Source of the DNA: Croceivirga sp.
GTDB lineage: Bacteria > Bacteroidota > Bacteroidia > Flavobacteriales > Flavobacteriaceae
Length of the DNA stretch: 64,000 nucleotides
Assembly (NCBI GenBank): GCA_028284935.1
Contig: JANQQQ010000018.1
Span: forward strand, 1-64,000
Direction of reading: 5' to 3'
The first letter of the stretch is position 1; every line of letters starts with the position of its first letter. The notes under the pieces are model-generated. The model did no database searches, had not been told where the DNA came from, and saw only the letters and a list, made by a program, of their open reading frames with translations. This document shows positions 1 through 9,800 of this stretch, in pieces. Made by a program: the position numbers and the translations under genes.

Positions 1-60
1 CAGGGCTTTTTCTAAATAACCAACCAAACTTTAAATTATGAAAAACCAATACTTAAAGTT

Positions 61-80
61 GTAAGGGAACCACCCCTTAC
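61..80. other. Small hairpin in the left-edge non-coding stretch
   Basis: A 7-bp inverted repeat (GTAAGGG / CCCTTAC) with a 6-nt loop lies in the non-coding 178 bases left of the patatin gene. It could end transcription of that minus-strand gene, but neither side has a clear T-run, so the role is uncertain. Nothing else is recognised in 1-178. Confidence 0.3.
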
Positions 81-178
81 ACTTACAAAGATAAATTTAG
101 TGTAATGCCCTACTATGTTTTTAACCAACTTTAACTATAAGGAACAATGCTTTTGGAGTTCGTTAATAAAATTTGAAG

Positions 179-2425
179 TTAAAACCAGTAACCTACGCTA
201 AAAAACACTGTAGAATCATTGATTTGGGGCGAAAATGAATAATAGATTTGAATGGGTCCGACAAAGGATTCCAAACCATAGCCCACACCATAACCTGAAA
301 AATCGGGAGCAGTGAACCAATCTCCTGTCCTAAACAGGTCATCATCCACATTGGCCACATTGGCTGCAAATAATAAATGGCTTTTTGGGGAAAGTTTATA
401 ATCCAGTCTAGCATATGCCTTTACGTAGCTGTTGCCCGGCAAGCTCAGGAACTCATACCCAAAAAAGGGTATAAAATTATTGATGAGGTCATTCCCGAAC
501 CCCCCTAGGACAAAATCGAAGGAAGTTACAGGAGAGGTTCCTAGTTTAAAACCACCTTCCGATTCAATGTTCAAAGAGAGGTCTTTTATGGGTTGGAACG
601 CCCCACCTATTCTGGCTTTGGATATTGAAAAAGCCCTGAAATTATTGTTGAAATCGGATGAAAAAAGATACCAATGAAAATCCCCATCAAAGAACAATCC
701 TCTGGTGGGGAAATATTTATCATCGTAAGTATCCAAGGTCAATCGTCCATAGGTGCTAAAATAGTTGCTATCCTCAAAAAACACCCTACCTTCTTCCGAT
801 GGTTCAAAGGCCTCATTCCCATTTGGGAGCAAATTGCTCAATGTGCGTGTACTGTACCGTAAAAGCTTATGTTCCAAACCTGCCCTAAAAGCAAATTCCT
901 CCCGTACCACGGTCTGTAAGTAAACCTGGTTGGTCAAATCCGTCACATCCAAATTAATTTCTCCAATATTAGGGTCATCCACTACATCAAAATTGTTACT
1001 GATGACATCAAAATCGATTTCCTCATCAAAATCCGTAAAATTGGAATTTATGCCAAAACTCCAATAAAATCCTTTATCCAGATAATATTGAAAATTGTAG
1101 CGAACATGATCGCCCAAAATCAAATCAAAAGAGGCAACATCATCTCGGAAGAAAAGATTCTTTTTGGTCAAATTGATGAGCGCAGCACTTTTGAACAGAT
1201 CATCATAATGCGCCCCCATTTTTATGTACATGGTATTTGGATTTTCCCTAAGGTTGAGCACTAAATCTGTTCCTAAGCCATTGGAAACCAATTTATACCG
1301 AATGGCTTTAAAGTTGCCGGTAGCAGATAGGTTACCCATGCCCTGTCTCAATTTTTCAAAAGGAATTTTGTCACCGAGCCCAAATCTTAGTTTTCCCTTG
1401 ATATAGGCACGGGTGTAGTTGTCGTTTCCAGTTAATATCAATCGATTAATGGTCAGACTATCCATTCCATTTTTTGGGACTGCTTGCCTCTTGCTTTTCT
1501 TTCTAGGGGTAATTTTTTTAAGTACATCCAAGTGTTTTCTAGCTTCAACCGATCCACTTTCAATAATTTCATCCCTGCGTTCAAAGTCTATGACCGAAAA
1601 TTCCCGAATATCTGGCTTAATGTAGATGTCGGTTTCCTTTATCTTATTGACCATATCGTTCACGGTGCGGTAATTATTGATCTGCACAAGAATTTCAGTG
1701 GCGGAGGAAAGATCGTCTCGTTTTGCGAGTGCATCCTGAACGTCAACACCAATAATAATATCAGCGCCTTTAGCCTTGATTTCATCCAGCGGGTAATTAT
1801 TCACCACCCCACCGTCTATTAAAATTTGCCCATCCACTTCAGAAGGCTCAAAAAGTGAAGGTAGGGTCCCACTTGCTATTATGGCTTCAGGTAAATAACC
1901 ATTATCCAACAAAACAGACTTCCCAGTTTCTATGTTTGTGGCCATGCACAAAAAAGGGATGGGGAGCTTATTAAAGTCTTTAATGTCCTTAACATGGAAC
2001 AATAGGCGAACAAATTCATTGTAAATATTCTGTCCTCCCGAAATTCCTTCAGGAAAGGAAACCTTAAAATCTTCAAAGGGTAAGCTCAGGGCATATCGTT
2101 CGGAATCATCCTTTTCATAAAAGGTTTTTGCACTTCTCGGTACATTGTCCTGAATTAACTCCGTTAAATCAACAGATTTGAAAATGGAGTCCAATTCCTT
2201 CCCTGAGTATCCAGCAGCATAAAGCCCTCCAACTATCGCACCCATACTGGTTCCACCAACATAGTCAATTTGAATGCCTAAACTGTCAATTATCTTTAAC
2301 GCCCCAATATGTGCCAATCCCTTAGCACCACCACCGCTCAAGACCAGTCCAATTTTAGGCTTCTCTTGAGAAATGAGAACCTGGGTAATGCACAATAACA
2401 TAAGTATGGAAATCTTTTTTAGCAT
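179..2425 (-). CDS. Patatin-like phospholipase with C-terminal outer-membrane barrel
   Basis: Predicted outer-membrane patatin-type lipase (PlpD-like class): a serine hydrolase that cleaves phospholipid acyl esters, joined to a BamA-type barrel. Residues 1-19 are a signal peptide ending near ISQ. The oxyanion loop GGGAKG is at 31-36, the nucleophile elbow GTSMG at 58-62 (Ser60) and the catalytic Asp in DGG at 204-206, so the Ser-Asp dyad is complete. A POTRA-like segment follows at about 325-400, then a beta-rich barrel ending in aromatic Phe, as outer-membrane proteins do. At 748 aa it is the usual size for Bacteroidota members. It starts 7 nt after the uvrC stop on the same strand, so the two are probably co-transcribed. 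Substrate and whether the lipase faces outward are not shown by sequence. Confidence 0.88.
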   Translation of the reverse strand: MLKKISILMLLCITQVLISQEKPKIGLVLSGGGAKGLAHIGALKIIDSLGIQIDYVGGTSMGAIVGGLYAAGYSGKELDSIFKSVDLTELIQDNVPRSAKTFYEKDDSERYALSLPFEDFKVSFPEGISGGQNIYNEFVRLLFHVKDIKDFNKLPIPFLCMATNIETGKSVLLDNGYLPEAIIASGTLPSLFEPSEVDGQILIDGGVVNNYPLDEIKAKGADIIIGVDVQDALAKRDDLSSATEILVQINNYRTVNDMVNKIKETDIYIKPDIREFSVIDFERRDEIIESGSVEARKHLDVLKKITPRKKSKRQAVPKNGMDSLTINRLILTGNDNYTRAYIKGKLRFGLGDKIPFEKLRQGMGNLSATGNFKAIRYKLVSNGLGTDLVLNLRENPNTMYIKMGAHYDDLFKSAALINLTKKNLFFRDDVASFDLILGDHVRYNFQYYLDKGFYWSFGINSNFTDFDEEIDFDVISNNFDVVDDPNIGEINLDVTDLTNQVYLQTVVREEFAFRAGLEHKLLRYSTRTLSNLLPNGNEAFEPSEEGRVFFEDSNYFSTYGRLTLDTYDDKYFPTRGLFFDGDFHWYLFSSDFNNNFRAFSISKARIGGAFQPIKDLSLNIESEGGFKLGTSPVTSFDFVLGGFGNDLINNFIPFFGYEFLSLPGNSYVKAYARLDYKLSPKSHLLFAANVANVDDDLFRTGDWFTAPDFSGYGVGYGLESFVGPIQIYYSFSPQINDSTVFFSVGYWF

Positions 2426-2432
2426 TTATGGT

Positions 2433-4220
2433 TCAATGAAAGGATTCATAAACTTTTTTTGCTTTCGCCCGCCCAATGGATTCGGTTAAGCTATCCAAGG
2501 AAGCTTCTTTAATCCGTTTTACGGATTTAAAATGCTGCAAGAGTTGTTCTGCGGTTTTTTGACCTATTCCTTCAATATTCTCCAGTTCCGTATTGATGGC
2601 TGCATTGCTTCTTTTGTTCCTGTGGAATGAGATGCCAAAGCGGTGTGCTTCATTGCGCAACTGTTGGATGATTTTAAGTGTTTCGGATTTTTTGTCCAGA
2701 TATAAAGGGATGGGGTCATCCGGAAAATAAATTTCCTCCAACCGTTTGGCAATACCAATGATGGCAATTTTACCTCGTAACCCCAGAACATCCAAACTTT
2801 TCAGTGCAGAGGAAAGCTGCCCCTTGCCCCCATCGATTACAATCAATTGGGGCAGGCTTTCGGCCTCATTCAATAGCCGCCTATAACGTCTGAAGACCAC
2901 TTCTTCCATAGAAGCAAAATCATCTGGCCCAGTAACGGTCTTAATATTAAAATGGCGATAATCTTTTTTTGAAGGTTTTCCGTTCCTAAAGACCACACAG
3001 GCAGCAACAGGGTTGCTCCCTTGGATATTGGAATTGTCAAAGCACTCGATGTGCCTTGGTTCCTCTGAAAGCCTTAAATCACCTTTCATCTGTGCCATTA
3101 TGCGTTTGGCATGTCGATCTGGATCGACGATTTTCATTTGTTTAAAACGTTCCTGTCTGAACATTTTGGCATTTTGAAGGGAGAGGTCAAGTAACTTTTT
3201 TTTGTCACCTAACTTTGGAACTGATACTTTCAGGGCATCGCCAATTTGCAATTGGATGGGAACGTAAATTTCTTTTGACGTCGATGAAAAACGCTGTCGA
3301 ATTTCAACAATGGCCAATTGTAATAACTCCTCATTTTGTTCATCCAGTTTTTTCTTGATTTCAATGGTATGTGATCTTATGATGGCCCCATGGGATACTT
3401 GAAGAAAATTAACATAGGCATGGGTCTCGTCAGAGAAAATACTGAACACGTCCACATTACTAATTTTGGGATTCACTATGGTTGATTTTGCCTGATAATT
3501 TTCTAAGACCTCAATTTTTTCTTTGACTTGTTGGGCCCTTTCAAATTCCATAGTACTGGCCAATTCCTTCATTTGATGTTTAAAATAGTGTAGGGAACTT
3601 TTAAAATTACCTTTTATAATTTCACGGATGTCATCAATTTGGCGGTGGTAATCCCCTGCTTGCTGTAATCCCTCACAAGGGCCCTTACAATTGCCCAAAT
3701 GATACTCCAAACACCTTTTGTACTTACCCGCCTCTATTTTTTCATCGGAAAGATCGTAATTACAAGTCCTTAATGGGTAAACGCTTTTTATTAAATCCAA
3801 AAGGGTTCTTACCGTTCTCATGCTGGTAAAGGGGCCAAAATATTCTGAACCGTCCTTTATCAATTTTCTGGTTGGAAATATTCTTGGGAAGCGTTCATTT
3901 TTAATACATATCCAAGGATAGGATTTATCATCCCTTAGTAGCACATTGTAGCGTGGCCGATGTTTTTTAATTAGGTTGTTTTCGAGCAAAAGTGCGTCAG
4001 ATTCGGTTTTAACAACAATATGCTCTATCGCTTCTATTTTCTTTACCATGACACGCGTTTTCCCATATTCGTGGTTTTTGGCAAAATAGGAGGCAACCCT
4101 TTTTTTAAGGTTCTTTGCCTTTCCTACATAGAGTATTTTTCCTTCTGTGTCATAAAATTGATACACCCCTGGATTATTTGGCAATGAGCTTAGTTGTACA
4201 TTTACGGGTACCCTGGGCAT
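2433..4220 (-). CDS. uvrC: Excinuclease ABC subunit C
   Basis: UvrC makes both incisions around a UvrB-bound lesion in nucleotide excision repair. Domains in order: GIY-YIG nuclease at about 12-90 (PGVYQFYD, then ILYVGKAKNLKKR), the Cys-rich linker (CNYDL to CKGPCEG) near 155-185, the UVR UvrB-binding motif near 205-240, the RNase H-like endonuclease with ECFDNSNIQGS and VIDGGKGQL, and C-terminal helix-hairpin-helix repeats (IEGIGQKTAEQLL). The length of 595 aa is normal. The ATG at 4220 is the only sensible start. The patatin gene follows after 7 nt. Confidence 0.97.
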   Translation of the reverse strand: MPRVPVNVQLSSLPNNPGVYQFYDTEGKILYVGKAKNLKKRVASYFAKNHEYGKTRVMVKKIEAIEHIVVKTESDALLLENNLIKKHRPRYNVLLRDDKSYPWICIKNERFPRIFPTRKLIKDGSEYFGPFTSMRTVRTLLDLIKSVYPLRTCNYDLSDEKIEAGKYKRCLEYHLGNCKGPCEGLQQAGDYHRQIDDIREIIKGNFKSSLHYFKHQMKELASTMEFERAQQVKEKIEVLENYQAKSTIVNPKISNVDVFSIFSDETHAYVNFLQVSHGAIIRSHTIEIKKKLDEQNEELLQLAIVEIRQRFSSTSKEIYVPIQLQIGDALKVSVPKLGDKKKLLDLSLQNAKMFRQERFKQMKIVDPDRHAKRIMAQMKGDLRLSEEPRHIECFDNSNIQGSNPVAACVVFRNGKPSKKDYRHFNIKTVTGPDDFASMEEVVFRRYRRLLNEAESLPQLIVIDGGKGQLSSALKSLDVLGLRGKIAIIGIAKRLEEIYFPDDPIPLYLDKKSETLKIIQQLRNEAHRFGISFHRNKRSNAAINTELENIEGIGQKTAEQLLQHFKSVKRIKEASLDSLTESIGRAKAKKVYESFH

Positions 4221-4564
4221 AATGGGAAAGGCAGATTTGTTTGAAATATGAAGGTACTATGTTTTTTTTACTCTCTTTTCGTGGAAAAGGAAAGAATAAT
4301 GTCTGGGTTTTTACAAAAACGCTAACGTTAATGTTTTAATAAAAAAAGTGCATTTCAACGGAAAAAAGGAGCGCTTCATAGGATTTTAATAGAAAAATTC
4401 TTTATTTTTAGGGAAAGTTAAAGTTAAGACATGGAAAATTATTTAATAGTTTTGGGCATGTACCTAATTTTAATGCTTTTCTTTAGGATATTTTTTGCAG
4501 TATCTACCAAAGACTAAGTTTAATTAAAGGTTCCCCAAAACTGTCCCCGTTCTACTGTTGGTAG
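4221..4564. other. Intergenic region between divergent uvrC and the cyclo-ligase gene
   Basis: This 344-nt gap is AT-rich. It contains a small candidate membrane-peptide gene (4431-4517, listed separately) and an 8-bp palindrome TAACGTTA at 4323-4330 that could be a regulator site. No confident promoter match was found for uvrC. Confidence 0.5.
4431..4517 (+). CDS. Candidate 28-residue single-pass membrane peptide
   Basis: An ATG-to-TAA frame of 28 codons encodes a peptide with a short polar start (MENY), about 18 hydrophobic residues rich in Leu, Ile, Phe and Met, and a polar end (VSTKD). This is the layout of a one-helix small membrane protein. It lies alone, 47 nt upstream of the formyl-THF cyclo-ligase on the same strand. 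No family is recognised. Chance is possible because the region is AT-rich, which favours hydrophobic codons. Confidence 0.45.
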   Translation: MENYLIVLGMYLILMLFFRIFFAVSTKD

Positions 4565-5125
4565 ATGCACAAAAAACAACTAAGACTACATTTTCGTAAA
4601 AAGAGAAATCTACTTAGCCCCCTTTCCATTGAAAATGACAGTTTAGAAATTGCCAATAAGGTATTGCAAATGCCTATTTGGGATTCTTTCTTTTTTCATA
4701 TTTTTCTGTCCATTGCAAAAAATAAGGAGGTCGACACAACCCCCATACTGTCCATAATTCAAGGAAAGGACAAGAATGTGGTTATCCCAAAGACGTTTCC
4801 CAATGGAGTCCTTAAAAATTTCCTGCTTACCGATAGTGTTCTTATAAAGGAGAATGCGTTGGGTATACCCGAACCTATTGAGGGAATAGCCATTGCTGAA
4901 AACCAATTGGATGTTGTTTTTGTTCCCCTATTGGCTTTTGACCGCAAAGGACATCGAGTGGGGTATGGAGGGGGGTACTATGACAGGCTCCTTAAAAAGT
5001 CTAGGTCGAAAACTTTAAAAATTGGATTGTCCTTTTTTGAAGCTGTTGACGAAATTGAAGATATCGATGAAAACGACGTTCGGATGGACTATTGCGTTAC
5101 CCCGAAAAAAATCTATGAATTTTGA
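4565..5125 (+). CDS. 5-formyltetrahydrofolate cyclo-ligase
   Basis: Converts 5-formyl-THF to 5,10-methenyl-THF using ATP, returning the stored folate to one-carbon metabolism. The family signature GYGGGYYDRLL is present near residue 137, and the N-terminal basic segment (LRLHFRKKRNLLS) matches the ATP-binding start of the family. Length 186 aa is typical. The start ATG at 4565 is well placed. The 3' end overlaps the convergent lspA gene by 13 nt, so the two messages are antisense over their ends. Confidence 0.94.
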   Translation: MHKKQLRLHFRKKRNLLSPLSIENDSLEIANKVLQMPIWDSFFFHIFLSIAKNKEVDTTPILSIIQGKDKNVVIPKTFPNGVLKNFLLTDSVLIKENALGIPEPIEGIAIAENQLDVVFVPLLAFDRKGHRVGYGGGYYDRLLKKSRSKTLKIGLSFFEAVDEIEDIDENDVRMDYCVTPKKIYEF

Positions 5126-5748
5126 ACTTCGGGGTTATCTTTTCCGAAAGCCTTTTTATTGAAAATCAATAGCACACCAACACCTACACTTATAGCAGAA
5201 TCCGCCACATTGAAAATAGGTTCAAAAAAGCGAAAGTTTTTCCCTCCAACCCTTGGCACCCATTCGGGCCAGGTAGTATCGATCAGGGGAAAATATAACA
5301 TGTCCACTACTTTCCCATAAAACAATTTACCATACGGTTCCTCAGAAAAGATAGAAGCCAACTGATGATCGCTGTTGTTGAAAATAATACCGTAAAAAAC
5401 GGAGTCAATAATATTCCCAAGGGCCCCAGCAAATATTAGGGAAACAGCAAAAATTAAGAGCTTTGGTGAGTTTTTCCGAATAATATCGTACAACCAATAG
5501 CCAATACCGGTGATGGCGAACAATCTAAAAATGGTCAAAAATAGCTTGCCAGCAGATTCTGATATGGGCAGAATATCACTAAGTTTTGTTCCCCAAGCGG
5601 CCCCTTCATTTTCTATGAATAAGATTTTGAACCAAGAAAAAACCTCAAAGGATTCCCCTAATACAAAATGTGTTTTAATGTAAATCTTACTGATTTGATC
5701 AATTAATAAAACAACAAATATGATAATGAGGGACTTCCTTAGAGTCAT
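5113..5748 (-). CDS. lspA: Lipoprotein signal peptidase II
   Basis: Inner-membrane aspartyl protease that removes signal peptides from diacylglyceryl-modified prolipoproteins. Four hydrophobic segments are visible; the catalytic Asp pair lies in GNIIDS and in FNVADSAISVG. At 211 aa it is longer than the roughly 165-aa proteobacterial enzyme because of an insert between the last two membrane segments, which is common in Bacteroidota. It is the last gene of the ileS, dksA-like, secreted protein, lspA run, consistent with the frequent ileS-dksA-lspA order of this phylum. This genome region encodes many lipoproteins that would be its substrates. Confidence 0.95.
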   Translation of the reverse strand: MTLRKSLIIIFVVLLIDQISKIYIKTHFVLGESFEVFSWFKILFIENEGAAWGTKLSDILPISESAGKLFLTIFRLFAITGIGYWLYDIIRKNSPKLLIFAVSLIFAGALGNIIDSVFYGIIFNNSDHQLASIFSEEPYGKLFYGKVVDMLYFPLIDTTWPEWVPRVGGKNFRFFEPIFNVADSAISVGVGVLLIFNKKAFGKDNPEVQNS

Positions 5749-5781
5749 GCCTGAATTTTGAGAAATGCAAAAATAGTGATT

Positions 5782-6408
5782 TCAACCATTGTTCCCATTG
5801 ACTATTATGGTACCCTCAACCGATTGAAGCAAGTACGTCTCATCACCGTGTGGTATAGGACCTTTTTTCACTTTGCCATAAATACTTTCCGCAATAATGG
5901 TACCTCTGCCTGCGTTTACAACGATTTCTCCAGTTTGGGTCCTAACATTTACCTTTTCGGAAACTTCAGTTAAAGAACAATTGCCATCTGACAAGGTGAT
6001 AGATAGATTGGAATACCTTCCTTGAGCTATTACATTGGTATTTGTGCCATAGACAGAAGCTGTCATGTACTCTGGCATTGTTACATGAAGTGAAATGGAG
6101 ATTACTTTGAGCGCACTAAACTTATACTTGGGTTCTTTGAAATTTGGGAGAAAATCAGCACTGACACCTATGTTTTTGCCATTCTCCTCCAACTTAATGA
6201 CCAAATCTTTGGCATCTTCCCCTTCTATTGCCGCTTCCACCTTTAAAAGGTTACTTTGATGTGTGCTCAATACCAATTGGAAACACTTGTTGCCATCAAT
6301 TTTAATGTACTTTGTTTTTGGATGGAGTACGGTCTTCTTTACCAATTTTTGGGAGGTCCCAAATTGGAGAAACAATAAAAAAGAAATGAAAACAAGTCTT
6401 TTGTGCAT
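5782..6408 (-). CDS. Secreted beta-repeat protein of unknown function (DUF4097-like)
   Basis: A 208-aa protein with an N-terminal signal peptide (MHKRLVFISFLLFLQFGTSQ). The remainder is beta-rich with repeated Val/Thr/Ile strands and short Asn-Gly turns (for example NVRTQTGEIVVNAGRGT), which looks like the right-handed beta-helix or adhesin-like DUF4097 fold. This match is by pattern only. The ATG at 6408 is chosen over an in-frame TTG at 6423 because it begins the signal peptide directly. It sits between the dksA-like gene and lspA, where many relatives have nothing; likely co-transcribed. Function unknown. Confidence 0.75.
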   Translation of the reverse strand: MHKRLVFISFLLFLQFGTSQKLVKKTVLHPKTKYIKIDGNKCFQLVLSTHQSNLLKVEAAIEGEDAKDLVIKLEENGKNIGVSADFLPNFKEPKYKFSALKVISISLHVTMPEYMTASVYGTNTNVIAQGRYSNLSITLSDGNCSLTEVSEKVNVRTQTGEIVVNAGRGTIIAESIYGKVKKGPIPHGDETYLLQSVEGTIIVNGNNG

Positions 6409-6431
6409 ATGCAGCACACCCAAGGCGTTTG

Positions 6432-6815
6432 TTACTTCTGCATATTCTTCGCCTCAATGCTCAAAGTAGCATGGGGAACCAATTTCAATCGTTCTTTGTT
6501 GATTAACTTTCCCGTTACTCGGCAAATTCCATAGGTCTTGTTTTCTATCCGCAACAGGGCGTTTTTCAAATCACGAATGAATTTCTCTTGGCGTATGGCC
6601 AATTGAGTATTTGCCTCTTTGCTCATCGTTTCAGATCCTTCTTCAAAGGCCTTAAATGTGGGGGCCGTATCATCGGTTCCGTTATTACCATCGTTCATGT
6701 AAGAACTTTTCAAAAGCTCCAAATGCTTCTGTGCTTTTTCGATTTTTGCTTCGATAAGCTCCTTAAATTCTGCCAAGTCCTTGTCAGAATATCTAACTTT
6801 TGTATCCTGCGCCAT
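6432..6815 (-). CDS. DksA/TraR-family protein lacking most zinc cysteines
   Basis: A 127-aa DksA/TraR-type protein: an N-terminal coiled-coil hairpin rich in Lys and Glu (about 8-90), then the zinc-finger-like end with the family block TYGICRVTGKLINKERL. DksA-type proteins insert their coiled coil into the RNA polymerase secondary channel. In E. coli DksA four Cys bind zinc; here only the first is kept (GIC), the others being Thr, Ser and Ala, so the finger is probably metal-free. It lies 3 nt after ileS, the standard neighbourhood in Bacteroidota. Role as a transcription factor is inferred. Confidence 0.85.
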   Translation of the reverse strand: MAQDTKVRYSDKDLAEFKELIEAKIEKAQKHLELLKSSYMNDGNNGTDDTAPTFKAFEEGSETMSKEANTQLAIRQEKFIRDLKNALLRIENKTYGICRVTGKLINKERLKLVPHATLSIEAKNMQK

Positions 6816-6818
6816 TGT

Positions 6819-9800
6819 TCAATGTTTTTGAATAAATAGTTTTGTTTGTACTTCATCAAAGGCTACTTCCGTGCCTTCTTCCAATTGTTCCTCAAGGTTG
6901 AGAATTTCCGTAAGGGTCTCACTTTTTAGGTAAGCTTTATTGTTTTCAACGGCCTTCTCCACATTCCCATCCTTTAGGATTTTCAATTCAATTTTATCGG
7001 TCACCTCCAATCCAGATTCCTTTCTTAAATTTTGGATTCGGTTCACCAATTCCCTGGCAATACCTTCGTTCCTCAGCTCCTCGTCTATGGTAATATCCAA
7101 GGCTACGGTCAAAGGCCCAGAGCTGGCCACCAGCCATCCCTCAATATCTTGGGAAGTGATCTCTACATCCGACAACTGTAATTTAATGTTTTTATTTTCT
7201 AGATTCAGGGTTATTTCGCCTTCCTGCTCAATTTTTTGGATATCTTCCTGTTCAAGGCCATTTATGGCATCGGCAATTCCCTTCATTTCCTTGCCGTATT
7301 TTGGACCCAAAACTTTAAAGTTAGGTTTAATGTGCTTTACCAAAATATCCGAAGCATCATCCATCAATTCCAGTTCCTTAACGTTCACCTCGGAGGTAAT
7401 CAGATCAGAAACCGCTAGAATTTCTTCTTTTTGAGCCTTATTCAAAACAGGAACCATTATTTTCTTTAACGGCTGTCGTACCTTTATTTTTTCCTTCTGA
7501 CGTATGGAGAGCACCAAAGAAGCAATCTTCTGTGCCGTCTGCATTTTATGTTCCAAAGATGGGTCCACCAATTCAACCTCATACTTTGGGAAGTCTGAAA
7601 GGTGTACGCTTTCAAAATCTTCCTTTGTGGTTGCCCCATTCAAATCTTTGTACAGTCTTTCCGAAAAGAAAGGTGCTACAGGGGCTACGAGTTTGGCCGT
7701 GGTTGCCAAACAGGTAAACAAGGTTTGGTAGGCCGATATTTTATCATGTTCATAATCGCCTTTCCAGAAACGTCTTCTACTTAACCGAACATACCAATTG
7801 GATAAATTCTCTTGAACAAAATCCGATATGGCCCTAGCGGCTTTTGTCGGTTCATAATCCGTGTAGGCCTCATCGACCAATTTAATAAGTGTATTTAATT
7901 CTGAAAGGATCCACCGGTCCAATTCTGGTCGTTCTTCGAGCGGAATTTCGTTTTCATTGTAGGTAAAACCATCAATATTGGCATAAAGGGCGAAAAAGGA
8001 ATAGGTATTGTAAAGGGTTCCAAAGAACTTCCGTTTCACCTCTAGGACCCCTTCCATGTCAAACTTCAAGTTATCCCAAGGATTTGCATTGGAAATCATG
8101 TACCAACGTACGGCATCGGCCCCGTGCTTGGGAAGCGCTTCAAAAGGATCTACGGCATTACCCAATCGCTTGGACATCTTTTTCCCTTCTTTATCCAAAA
8201 CCAAACCGTTGGAAACAACATTCTTGTAAGCTACCGAGTCAAATACCATGGAGGCAATGGCATGCAAGGTGTAGAACCAACCGCGCGTCTGATCAACGCC
8301 TTCGGCTATAAAGTTGGCTGGGAAAGCTTCACCTTGGTCAATTAAATCCCGGTTTTCAAAGGGGTAATGCCATTGGGCGTAGGGCATGGAACCGCTATCG
8401 AACCAAACATCGATTAAATCAGACTCTCTTTTCATGGGTTTGCCGGTAGGTGAAACCAGAATGATCCGATCTACAAAATTCTTGTGAAGGTCGATTTTAT
8501 CATAATTGGCCTCACTCATATCTCCCACAATAAAATCTTTGAAAATGTCGGTCTTCATGAATCCAGCGGCAACCGATTTGGCCATCTCTGATTTGAGTTC
8601 TTCAACCGAACCAATCATGAGTTCTTCCTGACCATCTTCTGTTCTCCAAATGGGTAAGGGAATGCCCCAATATCGCGAACGGGAAAGGTTCCAGTCATTG
8701 GCATTGGCCAGCCAATTTCCAAAACGACCATCACCTGTGGATTTTGGTTTCCAATTGATACCTTGGTTCAATTCGAACATTCTATCTCGAATAGCAGTTA
8801 CCTTGATGAACCACGAATCCAATGGATAATACAAAATAGGCTTGTCCGTACGCCAGCAGTTGGGATAACTGTGAACGTACTTTTCTACCTTAAACGCCTT
8901 GTTCTCAATTTTTAATTTAATGGCGATTTCTACGTCCACTGATTTTTCAGGGGCCTCACCATCAGCGTAGTATTCGTTCTTAACGTATTTGCCGCCAAAT
9001 TCGTTTAGTTCAGGTCGGAATTTACCCTGTAAATCAACAAGAGGCACAGGATTGTTGTTTTTGTCAAGGACCAGTAGGGGAGGGACTGGGGGGTTGGCCT
9101 GTTTTGCAACCAAGGCATCGTCTGCCCCAAAGGTAGGTGCAGTATGTACAATACCTGTTCCATCTTCAGTGGTCACAAAGTCTCCGGCGATGACCCTGAA
9201 CGCATTTTCGGGATTCTCGTACGGCTTCGCGTAATCAATCAACTGTTCATATCGAATCCCTACCAAGTTTTCACCTTTGGTTTCCAATAGAACTTTGTAC
9301 GGAATTTTTTTGTGACCTGCCTCATAAGTCTTGAAATCCGCATCAGATTCCGACTCGAAATATTTGCCGGAAAACTGTTTGCTGACCAAAGCTTTGGCCA
9401 GGACTACAGTGGTAGGCTTAAAAGTATACTGATTGAACGTCCTGATAGCTACATAATCAATTTTTGTACCTATGGTTAATGCTGTATTGCTGGGAAGGGT
9501 CCATGGCGTGGTCGTCCATGCCAGAAAGTAGATATCACCTTCAAACTCTTTCAAAAAGTCGGGAAGTGTCTGTTTTAAAGCCTTAAATTGAGCCGTTATG
9601 GTCGTGTCGGTAACATCTTGATACGTTCCAGGCTGGTTCAATTCATGGGAACTCAATCCAGTGCCTGCCTTTGGGGAATAGGGTTGTATGGTATAGCCTT
9701 TGTAAATGAGCCCTTTGTCATAAATCTGTTTGAGCAACCACCAGACGGACTCCATGTATTTGGATTTATAGGTGATGTAAGGGTCGTCCATATCCACCCA

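Noticed and set aside
6940-7434. A 164-codon plus-strand open frame inside ileS.
   Set aside because: It is a mirror of the ileS coding strand, with no start context and no family match. Long antisense frames also occur over uvrC, katG, GH130 and others; all were left out.
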